A DNA stretch of 64,000 bases from contig NZ_NFLL01000012.1 of the NCBI RefSeq assembly GCF_002160895.1, positions 22,392 to 86,391 on the forward strand, read 5' to 3'. The notes below the pieces were generated by a model. It was not told the DNA's origin and did no database searches. It was given only the letters and a program-made list of their open reading frames with translations. Position numbers and translations under genes: made by a program. Every line of letters starts with the position of its first letter. Position 1 is the stretch's first letter. Source of the stretch: Faecalibacterium sp. An122 (GTDB lineage: Bacteria; Bacillota; Clostridia; Oscillospirales; Ruminococcaceae). Below, piece by piece: positions 9,718-17,605 of the stretch.

Positions 9718-11091
9718 CTACTTTTCTCCGATCCAGATGGTGACGGTCAAACCGTGGGGGGAGGTGTTGGAGAAGGACAGGCGGCCCCGGTGGGCCTGGA
9801 CAATCTGGCGGACAATCCGCAGGCCCAGGCCGTGTTCTCCGGCGGGGTCGGCGGGCTGGGTGCTGGCCAGCGGCCCGCCCCGGTTGAGGGTCTGGAGCTG
9901 GGCGGGGCTGACCCCGCAGCCGTCGTCGGCGATGATGAACAGGCAGCCCGCCGCGGTGGCGGGGGCGGGAGCCACCGTCACGGTGATCCGGCAGCCGCCG
10001 GGGTTGTGGCGGATGCAGTTGCGCAGCAGGTTGGAGAGCATCCGGTCCAGCAGGGCCGGGTCCCCCGCCACCGGCAGATGGCGGCCCGGGTGGGCCTCCA
10101 TGAAGGTCAGGGTGTAGCAGTCGGCCAGGCCGTCGTTGAGCACCTCGCTCACCGCCTGGCGGGCCAGCTCCACCCCGTCCAGCTTTTTCTGGTCGATGGG
10201 CCGCAGGGCGTATTCCAGCCGGGTGGTCAGGTTCAGGTCGGCCACCAGGCTGGTGAGCTTTTCGCTCTGGCGGCGGATGGCCCCCGCCTGTTCCCGGGCC
10301 CAGGGCGGCAGTTCCCCGCTCTCCTCCAGCTCGCTGGCATACCCCAGAATCACCGACAGCGGGGTGCGGATGTCGTGGGAGATGCCCCGAATCCATTCGG
10401 CCCGGGTGTTATCCTTGCGGGTGATGTAGGCGGCGGCCCGGTTGAGGCTGGTGTTGATTTCGGCCAGCTCGCCGTCCTCCTGGAGGCGGACCGGCTTGCC
10501 GTCGGCCAGGCTGCGGATGGCGTTGAGGATGGGGCCCATGGCCTTTTCCACCCGCCGGGCGCTGTGGATGAACAGCACCACCACCAGCAGTACATTGATA
10601 TAAAAGATGCCGCAGGCCAGGGTGGTGAGAAAATCGTAGTAGTCCCGGCCCAGGGAGACGTAATACTTGGCCATGGAGCCCTTGGGCCGGCCCACCACCG
10701 CCAGGCTGCCGTCGTCCAGGGCCCAGACGGTGACCGGCCAGTCCTCCAGATACCACCGGCTGAACTGGGCGATGTCGCCGGAGGAATAGGCCCGGGGCAG
10801 CTCGGCGGGCATCTGGTATTCCCAGGCCACCTGTCCCGCCGGGCTGAGGACCATGGCCCAGGCCCGCTCCTCCTTCAGCATCCCGATGGCCTCGGGGTCG
10901 GCCTGCCAGCTGCTGCCGCCGCCCTGGAGATGGGCGCAGAAATCCACAATTTGAAACCGGTCCGAAGGGCCTTTCACCTCGCTGATCCCCAGCAGCACCA
11001 CCAGCACCGCAATGTTGGTGAACAGCAGCAGGGCCAGCAGGCCCACGGTGGAAAAGACATACCGGCGGAAAAAGCGTCGTACGGGATTCAT
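9718..11091 (-). CDS. Sensor histidine kinase
   Basis: A 457-residue membrane kinase with two transmembrane helices (about 12-35 and 155-175) flanking an extracellular sensor region. The H-box is GISHDIRTPLSVILG (His near 237). ATPase motifs are NLLRNCIRHN (N-box), IIADDGCGVS (G1) and GEHGLGLRIV (G2). The frame extends upstream, but ATG 11091 (MNPVRRFF) overlaps the response-regulator stop as ATGA, showing translational coupling. The signal sensed is unknown. Confidence 0.92.
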   Translation of the reverse strand: MNPVRRFFRRYVFSTVGLLALLLFTNIAVLVVLLGISEVKGPSDRFQIVDFCAHLQGGGSSWQADPEAIGMLKEERAWAMVLSPAGQVAWEYQMPAELPRAYSSGDIAQFSRWYLEDWPVTVWALDDGSLAVVGRPKGSMAKYYVSLGRDYYDFLTTLACGIFYINVLLVVVLFIHSARRVEKAMGPILNAIRSLADGKPVRLQEDGELAEINTSLNRAAAYITRKDNTRAEWIRGISHDIRTPLSVILGYASELEESGELPPWAREQAGAIRRQSEKLTSLVADLNLTTRLEYALRPIDQKKLDGVELARQAVSEVLNDGLADCYTLTFMEAHPGRHLPVAGDPALLDRMLSNLLRNCIRHNPGGCRITVTVAPAPATAAGCLFIIADDGCGVSPAQLQTLNRGGPLASTQPADPAGEHGLGLRIVRQIVQAHRGRLSFSNTSPHGLTVTIWIGEK

Positions 11092-11795
11092 CGGCCCGCC
11101 CCCTTGGCGTCGGGCAGATCCAGCCGGTAGCCCAGCCCCTTCACCGTCACAATGGACACCGGACGGGAGGGGTTCGCCTCCATTTTTTCCCGCAGATGGC
11201 GGATGTGGGTGGCCAGGGTGCACTCGTAACCCTGCCAGACCGGCCCGCAGACCGTCTCGCACAGGGCGCCGGTGGTGACGATGCGGCCGGCGTTCTCGTA
11301 CAGCTTGCGGAACAGCTGCAGTTCCTTGGCGGTCAGGGGGAAAGTCTGGCCGTCCCGGCGGACGGCGGCGTTCTCGATGTCCACCTCGGCGGCGGCCAGC
11401 CGGACCCGGTGCCCGGTGGCGGGGCTGGTGCGCCGCAGGATGGCCTGGGCCCGGAACAGCAGTTCCCGGGGCAGGAAGGGCTTGGCCAGATAGTCGTCGG
11501 CCCCGCTCTCAAAGCCGGTGAACTTGTCCTCGGCCTCGCTGCGGGCGGTGAGCATCAGCACCGGCACGCTGCTGGTGCGGCGCAGTTCCCGCAGCACCGA
11601 AAACCCGTCCATTCCCGGCATCATCACGTCCAGAATCACCAGATCCGGCCGCCGGGCGGCGCACAGGGCCAGGGCCTGGGGGCCGTTCCCTGCCGTCATC
11701 ACCTGGCCGTAGCCGGCCCGGACAAAAATCCCCCGCACCATCTCCAGCAGTTCCGCTTCGTCGTCCACGATCAGGATGGTTTTGTCCTCATTCAT
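11088..11795 (-). CDS. OmpR-family response regulator
   Basis: A 235-residue two-domain regulator. The receiver domain has the acidic IVDDE pair and phosphoacceptor Asp in DLVILDVMMPGMDG. The C-terminal winged helix ends in GYECTLATHIRHLREKME and VKGLGYRLD. ATG 11795 is preceded by GGAGGTGAAACGGG. It is first in the operon with the histidine kinase. The targets are not evident; the neighbouring divergent peptidoglycan glycosyltransferase gene is one possibility. Confidence 0.93.
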   Translation of the reverse strand: MNEDKTILIVDDEAELLEMVRGIFVRAGYGQVMTAGNGPQALALCAARRPDLVILDVMMPGMDGFSVLRELRRTSSVPVLMLTARSEAEDKFTGFESGADDYLAKPFLPRELLFRAQAILRRTSPATGHRVRLAAAEVDIENAAVRRDGQTFPLTAKELQLFRKLYENAGRIVTTGALCETVCGPVWQGYECTLATHIRHLREKMEANPSRPVSIVTVKGLGYRLDLPDAKGAGR

Positions 11796-11888
11796 CCCGT
11801 TTCACCTCCAGCCCGATGGCATCCGCCCCTTCCCGGGGGCCGGCCGGGAGGGGCTGCGGCGGCCCAATCTGCCGCCTGAATCAAATCC

Positions 11889-11917
11889 ATTGTACCACAA
11901 GGGCCGCCCCCTGCCTA
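11889..11917 (-). promoter_or_regulatory. Probable promoter of the two-component operon
   Basis: On the minus strand TAGGCA (11912-11917), a 17-bp spacer and TACAAT (11889-11894) lie about 95 bp before the response-regulator ATG. Confidence 0.5.
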
Positions 11918-11991
11918 CGGCCCCGGGGGAATCTCAAGGGAAAATCAAGACCATCCATCTTTGAGTTTCGCTGGAAATTCCCCCGCCGCCG

Positions 11992-12021
11992 TAGTCAAAA
12001 CCGCCTGTCCTGCGTTATAAT
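11992..12021 (+). promoter_or_regulatory. Probable promoter of the glycosyltransferase gene
   Basis: TAGTCA (11992-11997), an 18-bp spacer and a consensus TATAAT (12016-12021) precede the GT51 gene, divergent from the two-component promoter. The long 5' leader (about 115 bp) has no clear riboswitch. Confidence 0.45.
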
Positions 12022-12145
12022 AAGAGAAGCGGAGCCCTGTTTTCCGGACGGGCCCGCCCGGACGTCCCGCAGAGCTGCGGCCTGCGGGCAAAGGGAGCCC
12101 GTCTCCCCATTCTGTCAAAACGCCTACATACGAGGTATGATTGTT

Positions 12146-12841
12146 ATGCGATTTTTCCTGAACCTGCTCAAGCGGCTGCTGGTGCTGGCGCTGGCGGCCG
12201 CGCTGGTGGCGGGCGGCCTGCTGACCGTCCGGGGCTACCAGCTGTACCGCCGGGCCCTGGAGGACCAGAGCCTGGAAGCCACGGTGGACGCCATCCGCTC
12301 CGCCCCCGATTACGCCCCCCTGAGCGACCTGCCCCAGCTGTATCTCAACGCAGTCATCGCGGTGGAGGACCACCGCTTCACCCAGCACGGCGGCATCGAC
12401 CTCATCGCCATCACCCGGGCGGCCATCTACGACCTGGCCACCGGCACCCTGGACCAGGGCGGCAGCACCATCACCCAGCAGGTGGCCAAAAACCTGTTCT
12501 TCACCCAGGAGAAGGAGTTCACCCGCAAGATCGCCGAGGTGTTCATGGCCTTCGCCCTGGAGCGCCATTACACCAAGGGGGAAATTCTGGAGCTGTACGT
12601 CAACACCATCTATTTCGGCGACGGCTACTACGGGGTCACCGAGGCCTGCGCCGGCTATTTCGGCAAGACCCCCGCCGAGATCACCCCCTACGAGGCCACC
12701 CTTCTGGCGGGCATCCCCAACGCGCCCTCGGTCTACTCCCTCAGCGCCAACCCCGACCTGGCCGACCAGCGCCAGGACTATGTGGTGCGCCAGATGGTGA
12801 AATACGGCTACCTCACCGACGAGGAGGCCGCCGCCCTCTGA
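12146..12841 (+). CDS. Monofunctional peptidoglycan glycosyltransferase (GT51)
   Basis: A 231-residue protein with one N-terminal transmembrane helix (about 5-28) and a GT51 domain that polymerises lipid II into glycan strands outside the membrane. Signatures present are AVEDHRFTQHGG (catalytic Glu), GGSTITQQVAKNLF and RKIAEVFMAFALERHYTK. No transpeptidase domain follows, so it is MtgA-like rather than a class A PBP. ATG 12146 is chosen over 12137 because GAGGT lies 9 bases before it but abuts the earlier ATG. It has its own terminator and stands alone. Confidence 0.9.
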   Translation: MRFFLNLLKRLLVLALAAALVAGGLLTVRGYQLYRRALEDQSLEATVDAIRSAPDYAPLSDLPQLYLNAVIAVEDHRFTQHGGIDLIAITRAAIYDLATGTLDQGGSTITQQVAKNLFFTQEKEFTRKIAEVFMAFALERHYTKGEILELYVNTIYFGDGYYGVTEACAGYFGKTPAEITPYEATLLAGIPNAPSVYSLSANPDLADQRQDYVVRQMVKYGYLTDEEAAAL

Positions 12842-12866
12842 CCGGCCCCCTCCTCCCATCCAAAGC

Positions 12867-12907
12867 AAAACCGCCGCCCCGGTTTTGGCCGGGCACGGCG
12901 GTTTTTT
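12867..12907 (+). terminator. Terminator between GT51 and UppS-like genes
   Basis: Ten-base arms AAAACCGCCG (12867-12876) and CGGCGGTTTT (12896-12905), then a T-run to 12907. The AAAA on the other side could give weaker termination of the convergent UppS-like gene. Confidence 0.85.
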
Positions 12908-12958
12908 GTTGTTTTTCTTTGCGCCGGGCTGCGTCCGATGAGCGGGGCCTCCCCCGCT

Positions 12959-13600
12959 TCACCCGCCCCTGGTCACATCCTGCTTCTGATACCACGCCAG
13001 CGCGGCGGCGAAGTCCTCGGGCTGGAAGTCGGGCCACAGCCGGTCCACCACATAAAAGTCCGCATACACCGCCTGCACCGGCAAAAATCCCGACAGACGC
13101 CGCATGCCGCCCCAGCGGATCACCAGATCCACCCGGGAGATATCCCGGCTGCGGAGGCTCTCGGTGATTTTCCGGCGGCTGGACCCGGGCCGGTCCAGAT
13201 CGGCCAGATCCCATTCCCAGCCGTAATTCACCAGAAAGTTCACCCGGATGCCCCCGCCGTTCAGGTCGGTACGGGTGCGGTACTGCCGCAGCGGCTCGGG
13301 AAAGGCCGCAGCCCGGTCGTCCCCTGCCACCAGCAGGGACACCGGCTCGGCGGCAATCCGTTCCACCGCCTCCACGCAGGCCCTGGAAAAGGCCGCCACC
13401 TGTTCCGCCGGGCGGCGGCAGTTGTCGGTGGTGAAGCCGTAATAGGTAATCTCCTCCACCCCGGCCTGCCGGGCCAGATGCAGCACCTCCACCCCCGGCG
13501 CCAGACCGTGGGTGTAGCCGTCCTGTTTGGGCATCCCCGCCCCCTGGGCCCAGCGGCGGTTGCCGTCCGGGATGATCCCGATATGCTTTGGTATGCGCAT
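12959..13600 (-). CDS. UppS-family cis-prenyl diphosphate synthase, variant subgroup
   Basis: A 213-residue protein of the undecaprenyl diphosphate synthase family. The N-terminal HIGIIPDGNRRWA holds the catalytic Asp and phosphate-binding Arg. The usual RTSGExRxSNFLLWQ segment is replaced by IRWGGMRRLSGFLPVQ, so the acidic residue normally binding Mg/IPP is absent; VYADFYVVDRLWPDF is retained. It therefore looks like a family paralog and not the housekeeping UppS; its product may differ in chain length. ATG 13600 follows GGGAGGGAG. Lipid-carrier synthesis beside a peptidoglycan glycosyltransferase is suggestive but unproven. Confidence 0.8.
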   Translation of the reverse strand: MRIPKHIGIIPDGNRRWAQGAGMPKQDGYTHGLAPGVEVLHLARQAGVEEITYYGFTTDNCRRPAEQVAAFSRACVEAVERIAAEPVSLLVAGDDRAAAFPEPLRQYRTRTDLNGGGIRVNFLVNYGWEWDLADLDRPGSSRRKITESLRSRDISRVDLVIRWGGMRRLSGFLPVQAVYADFYVVDRLWPDFQPEDFAAALAWYQKQDVTRGG

Positions 13601-13720
13601 GGAAAACTCCCTCCCTTTCTCCTCCCAGCTTGGGCCGGACGGGCGGGGGTTATGCAGCCAAAGCAAAAACCGCGCGGGATTCCCGGAAGATTCCCACATC
13701 CGGATGCGCTCCTCTCACAC

Positions 13721-13755
13721 AAAAAAGCCCCTGAAATCAAGCGATTTCAGAGGCT
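13721..13755 (-). terminator. Terminator of the serine recombinase gene, containing its stop codon
   Basis: On the minus strand CTGAAATC/GATTTCAG arms around GCTT are followed by six T (13721-13726). The recombinase TGA (13737-13739) lies inside the hairpin. Confidence 0.75.
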
Positions 13756-15221
13756 TCTGGTCGAGCGAGAGAAGATAAATCCGAACGTTCAATCTGGTCA
13801 AAGGTGATCTGCTCTGCCCCTTCCTTATAATTGAAGGTCACCAGAATGGAGTCATCATACACTACCACGCTGTTGACAAAGCTGTCAATCAACCGCCTCC
13901 GGCCTTCCAGGGTGTTGATGTCCACTTTGCGGAACTGGAGGATATAGAACTGAATTTGCTCTCGGGTAAACTGAGGCTTTTTCATTTCTTCCTTGACAAT
14001 GCTCAGTTCCAGCTTTTCCTTGGTTTCCTCCATTTCATCCAACCGACGCTTCACAGAGGCATTGAAAGCGCCGGCCTGGATGGCGTTCAGCAGATTGTCG
14101 ATTGCTTTCTCAGTGTCTGCGAGCTGCCGGCGCAGGGCAGGCAGCTCGCTGCTCTCCTGCCCCTGCAAGGCCAATGCCTGATCGGTAAAATACTCCACAA
14201 AGGCATCGTCCATGATGTTTCTCATAACGGAATCCACCACGGCCCGCTCCAAAGGCTCCTTCCTGACGCTCCTGTGCTTGGCTGTACAGATCTTCTTCTT
14301 TTTGCTGTTGACGCAGCGGTAATAGTGATATACCCTTCCTTTGCTGGAGCTTCTGCCGGACTCGCCCACCATCATCGCCTTGCAGGAGCCGCAAAACAAT
14401 TTGGTAGTCAGCAGGTAATCATCCTCGGCCTTGTGACGGGCCGGGGCCTTTTTGTTTTTCTGCATCTGGCTCTGCACTCGCTCAAACAAATCCGTCGGGA
14501 CCAGAGCCGGAATGCCATCCGGCACCACGATATCGCGATACTTGTATTCACCGATATACTTTCGGTTGTGGAGAATCCCCGAGATGAAATTCAGGTCCGC
14601 CACTTTGCCCCGCACCGTTGTAACCCCCAGACCATTCAGATGATCCACGATCTCTTTCATGGTGGAGCCTGTGTCGTACATTTTGAAAATATCCAACACT
14701 ATAGGGGCTCTGACCGGGTCGGGCTGGTATTGCTTATTGGCATCAATGATAAACCCAAACGTGGGTGTGCCGCCATTATATTTGCACTTGAGGGCATTTT
14801 CGGTATGGCCGCGGATGACCTTTACAGACAGTTCCGCGGAATAATATTCTGCCATGCCTTCCAGCATGGACTCCAGGATGATGCCCTCCGGGCCATCGGC
14901 AATGTTTTCTTTTGCCGAAATCACCCGCACGCCATTCTTTTTCAGGACAGCTTTATAATGGGCACTGTCATAGCGGTTGCGGGCAAAGCGGTCCAGCTTC
15001 CAGACTACGACCACGTCAAACAGACCTTTGGCGCTGTCTTTAATCATCCGCTGGAAGTCGGGGCGATTGTCTGTTTTGGCAGAAAGGGCACGGTCAATAT
15101 ATTCCTTTATGACGGTCATCCCATTCCGGCTGCAATATTCCATGCACTCCCGGAGCTGGCCTTCAATGGACTCTTCCCGTTGGTTGTCGGAGGAGTAGCG
15201 GGCATAGATTACAGCGTTCAT
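13737..15221 (-). CDS. Large serine recombinase (integrase/transposase type)
   Basis: A 494-residue large serine recombinase. The resolvase domain (about 1-145) has the nucleophilic Ser in IYARYSSDNQ and the Arg-rich KLDRFARNRYD. A recombinase domain follows (about 165-270), then a zinc ribbon (LFCGSCKAMM with a later Cys pair) and a C-terminal coiled region. ATG 15221 follows GAGGAGGTGACAG; an upstream in-frame start is less likely. It excises and integrates mobile DNA without transposon ends. Which element it moved is unclear; it sits between the UppS-like gene and an IS110 element. Base use is AT-richer than neighbours. Confidence 0.9.
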   Translation of the reverse strand: MNAVIYARYSSDNQREESIEGQLRECMEYCSRNGMTVIKEYIDRALSAKTDNRPDFQRMIKDSAKGLFDVVVVWKLDRFARNRYDSAHYKAVLKKNGVRVISAKENIADGPEGIILESMLEGMAEYYSAELSVKVIRGHTENALKCKYNGGTPTFGFIIDANKQYQPDPVRAPIVLDIFKMYDTGSTMKEIVDHLNGLGVTTVRGKVADLNFISGILHNRKYIGEYKYRDIVVPDGIPALVPTDLFERVQSQMQKNKKAPARHKAEDDYLLTTKLFCGSCKAMMVGESGRSSSKGRVYHYYRCVNSKKKKICTAKHRSVRKEPLERAVVDSVMRNIMDDAFVEYFTDQALALQGQESSELPALRRQLADTEKAIDNLLNAIQAGAFNASVKRRLDEMEETKEKLELSIVKEEMKKPQFTREQIQFYILQFRKVDINTLEGRRRLIDSFVNSVVVYDDSILVTFNYKEGAEQITFDQIERSDLSSLARPEASEIA

Positions 15222-15562
15222 CCTGTCACCTCCTCGTATAATAAGTTTCAAAGTTAATAATTTAGGTATCAGCAGGCTTAGAGATGCCCGTGATACAATA
15301 GCTGTAGGACAGCAGGGTCAAGTTCTATCACCTCCAGTTGAGCCGCAAGGCTGCTTCAAACAAAGTCCGTTCCCCTGAGCCGGAAGTTAGCTGCAAACTC
15401 ATTGGCTGTTTGCCGGAGACAAGGCCGCCCTTTCAGCAGTGAGGGATATCGCATTGGCTTTCTCTGGAATGATTCTGATAAGCGAGGTTGCCAGATGCTC
15501 CGGTTATCATGGGTATCTCAAAGCCTGCTGGCCTGAAATCCCCATGTGGGGAGGTGAAAATT
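15222..15562 (+). other. Non-coding left end of the IS110 element, possible bridge RNA region
   Basis: About 340 bp with no supported gene, directly before an IS110-family transposase. IS110 elements carry a long non-coding end encoding a bridge RNA that pairs with donor and target DNA. Local stems are visible, such as AGCC-GCAA-GGCT near 15344-15355 and CCCCA-TG-TGGGG (15540-15551) just before the ribosome-binding site. I cannot place the exact IS boundary or the guide loops by eye. Confidence 0.4.
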
Positions 15563-16789
15563 GTGAATCCATTATTCGTTGGCATTGATGTAAGCAGCAA
15601 GAACAATGTGGTCTACCTAATGAAACCGGACGGTAGTAAACACTCCAGCTTCTCCGTGCAGAATAACCTTGGCGGTGCTAAACTGTTATCAGAGAGAATC
15701 GTGTCGGCACTTGGCTCCATGCAGCTTGAGCGTGTGGTGATTGGCCTGGAGGCCACCTCCATCTACGGGGACAGCTTGGTTTACGCTCTTCGTGAGGATG
15801 GCCACTTGGGACGGTTTCAGAGGAAAATCCATGTTCTGAATCCAAAGCAGGTGCGGAAATTCAAGGAAGCCTATCCTGACTTGCCAAAGAACGACTGGGT
15901 GGATGCCTTTGTAATTGCCGACCATCTCCGTTTCGGCAGAATTGCCAGGGAAGTCTACATGGACGATTACCGCTACAAGGCCCTGCAAACCCTTACCAGA
16001 GCCAGATTTGATGTTATTCAGAATCTGACCCGTGAAAAGCAGAGGTTTGCCAACTACCTGTTTCTCAAATGCTCCGGTATGGCTCAGGACAAGGGTATTC
16101 AGAATACCAGCTCCACCACGATTGCACTCATGGAACGGTTTGAAACGGTGGACGACCTGGCAAATGTCGACCTGGATGAACTAACTGCCTTTGTTGCTAA
16201 AGCGGGACATGGCAGATTTGTAGACCCAGAATCCACTGCTAAGGCGGTACGAGCTGCGGCCAGAGGGTCTTACCGTCTGCCCAAGACAGTGAACGACACC
16301 GTGAACCAGGCCATGTCTGTTTCTATCGCCTCCATGCGAGCACTGAAAGAACAGATCAAGGTTCTGGAGAAGGCCATTGAGCAACAGTTTGAAATCATTC
16401 CGAACACTCTGACATCCGTCCCCGGTATTGGAAAGGTTTACTCCGCTGGTATTATCGCTGAAATTGGCGATATTCACCGCTTTGAATCCCAAGCCTCTGT
16501 CGCCAAATTCGCTGGCCTTGTCTGGAACAGGAACCAGTCCGGTGACTTTGAGGCGGAGCATTCCAGGATGATTAAATCCGGCAATCGCTATCTCCGCTAC
16601 TACCTGCTGGAAGCCGCCAACTCTGTGAGAAGATGCGACTCCGAGTTCCGGCGCTACTATGACCTTAAATTCAAAGAGGTCAACAAGTACCAGCACAAAC
16701 GAGCACTCGCTTTAACTGCCAGAAAACTGGTCCGGTTGGTCTTTCGACTGCTGAAGGACAACCGCCTGTATATCCCGCCAGAGGGCTGA
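15563..16789 (+). CDS. IS110-family DEDD transposase
   Basis: A 408-residue transposase. The RuvC-like N-terminal domain carries DEDD residues in LFVGIDVSSK, IGLEATS and DWVDAFVIAD. A coiled middle is followed by the C-terminal Transposase_20 domain with helix-hairpin-helix-like LTSVPGIGKVYSAGI. GTG 15563 lies 8 bases after GGAGG and gives the usual N-terminus; the frame runs back to 15488 but that adds atypical sequence. These enzymes act with a bridge RNA and usually leave no terminal inverted repeats. The 112 bp after it (16790-16901) holds one stem (AAGCCCTG/CAGGGCTT) and is probably the short right end. Confidence 0.92.
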   Translation: MNPLFVGIDVSSKNNVVYLMKPDGSKHSSFSVQNNLGGAKLLSERIVSALGSMQLERVVIGLEATSIYGDSLVYALREDGHLGRFQRKIHVLNPKQVRKFKEAYPDLPKNDWVDAFVIADHLRFGRIAREVYMDDYRYKALQTLTRARFDVIQNLTREKQRFANYLFLKCSGMAQDKGIQNTSSTTIALMERFETVDDLANVDLDELTAFVAKAGHGRFVDPESTAKAVRAAARGSYRLPKTVNDTVNQAMSVSIASMRALKEQIKVLEKAIEQQFEIIPNTLTSVPGIGKVYSAGIIAEIGDIHRFESQASVAKFAGLVWNRNQSGDFEAEHSRMIKSGNRYLRYYLLEAANSVRRCDSEFRRYYDLKFKEVNKYQHKRALALTARKLVRLVFRLLKDNRLYIPPEG

Positions 16790-16901
16790 GCACACCGCTT
16801 GCCGCTTTGGTGTCCAAGCCCTGTTTCAAAAATTGCAGAGGCAGGGCTTAGTTTGGTGTTGCATTTTTGCTGTCTACACAGTGCTTCTTATTCTGTTTCG
16901 C

Positions 16902-17312
16902 CTAATTTTTTTCTTCATCACTACTTGACTTCATACCATTGGACTTTTCCTCATCTGCCTTTTCTGCAAACATCTGCAAGACAGATTCTTTCATCCGGTT
17001 GTAATAAGGCGACTTGGGGTCAAAGCACATCTCCACGAACTGCTCCATCTCAGCACCGTTTTTCCACACCTTCGGCTGATAGCGGTACAGCTTTCCCTGC
17101 GGTTTATCGCAGCGGGCAAAGATGTAATCCATCGAGACATCGAAAAAGTCCGCGTACCTTCGGAATACTTCCACCGTTGGGGTTGACTGCCCGTTTTCGT
17201 ATCGGTTGAGGCTGGACTGGGTGATCCCCAAAAGCTCCGCCAACTTTGCCTGGGACAGGGACAGGCTCTCCCGCAGTGTACGCAACCGTTTGCCGACTTC
17301 TTTCAACGCCAT
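16902..17312 (-). CDS. XRE-family transcriptional regulator
   Basis: A 136-residue protein with an N-terminal HTH_3 domain (about 7-62; LSQAKLAELLGITQSSLNRYENG is the helix-turn-helix) and a hydrophilic C-terminal tail rich in Lys/Glu/Ser. ATG 17312 lies only 2 bases after AAGGAGG; a TTG two codons later has better spacing and may be the real start. It resembles repressors of mobile elements and stands at the edge of the recombinase/IS110 insertion. No target gene beyond its own promoter is apparent. Confidence 0.85.
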   Translation of the reverse strand: MALKEVGKRLRTLRESLSLSQAKLAELLGITQSSLNRYENGQSTPTVEVFRRYADFFDVSMDYIFARCDKPQGKLYRYQPKVWKNGAEMEQFVEMCFDPKSPYYNRMKESVLQMFAEKADEEKSNGMKSSSDEEKN

Positions 17313-17329
17313 CGCCTCCTTCCACGCCC

Positions 17330-17357
17330 ATTATACCATATATCGAATTATTTTCAA
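17330..17357 (-). promoter_or_regulatory. Promoter of the XRE regulator
   Basis: On the minus strand TTGAAA (17352-17357), a 16-bp spacer and a consensus TATAAT (17330-17335), 17 bp before the ATG. The spacer contains ATTCGATATATGG, similar to the region upstream of the second XRE gene (34226). Confidence 0.7.
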
Positions 17358-17487
17358 CTCATCATGTGACTTGTAGAATAAAAATATCACGTAGTATCTT
17401 CATAGGACTATCGAAAAGCCCTTCGCTTGTAAAAATAAAAGTTCCGTACTCTTCTCATTTCTGAATCACCCCTATCAAACTATAAAA

Positions 17488-17542
17488 ATACCTGGAACAC
17501 GTCCATTCATTGCAGGAAGCCCTTTCATGAACGTATTCCAGG
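17488..17542 (-). terminator. Terminator of the GH3 gene
   Basis: On the minus strand CCTGGAATACGTTCAT (17527-17542) pairs imperfectly with ATGAATGGACGTGTTCCAGG (17491-17510) and runs into a TATTTTTATA tract. The rest of 17313-17605 is AT-rich with no gene seen. Confidence 0.6.
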
Positions 17543-17605
17543 ATTTTGATTCATTCTATAAAATTTTCTCCAAAAGCATCTCTTTGGAATCTCTCATTTG
17601 CCTGC

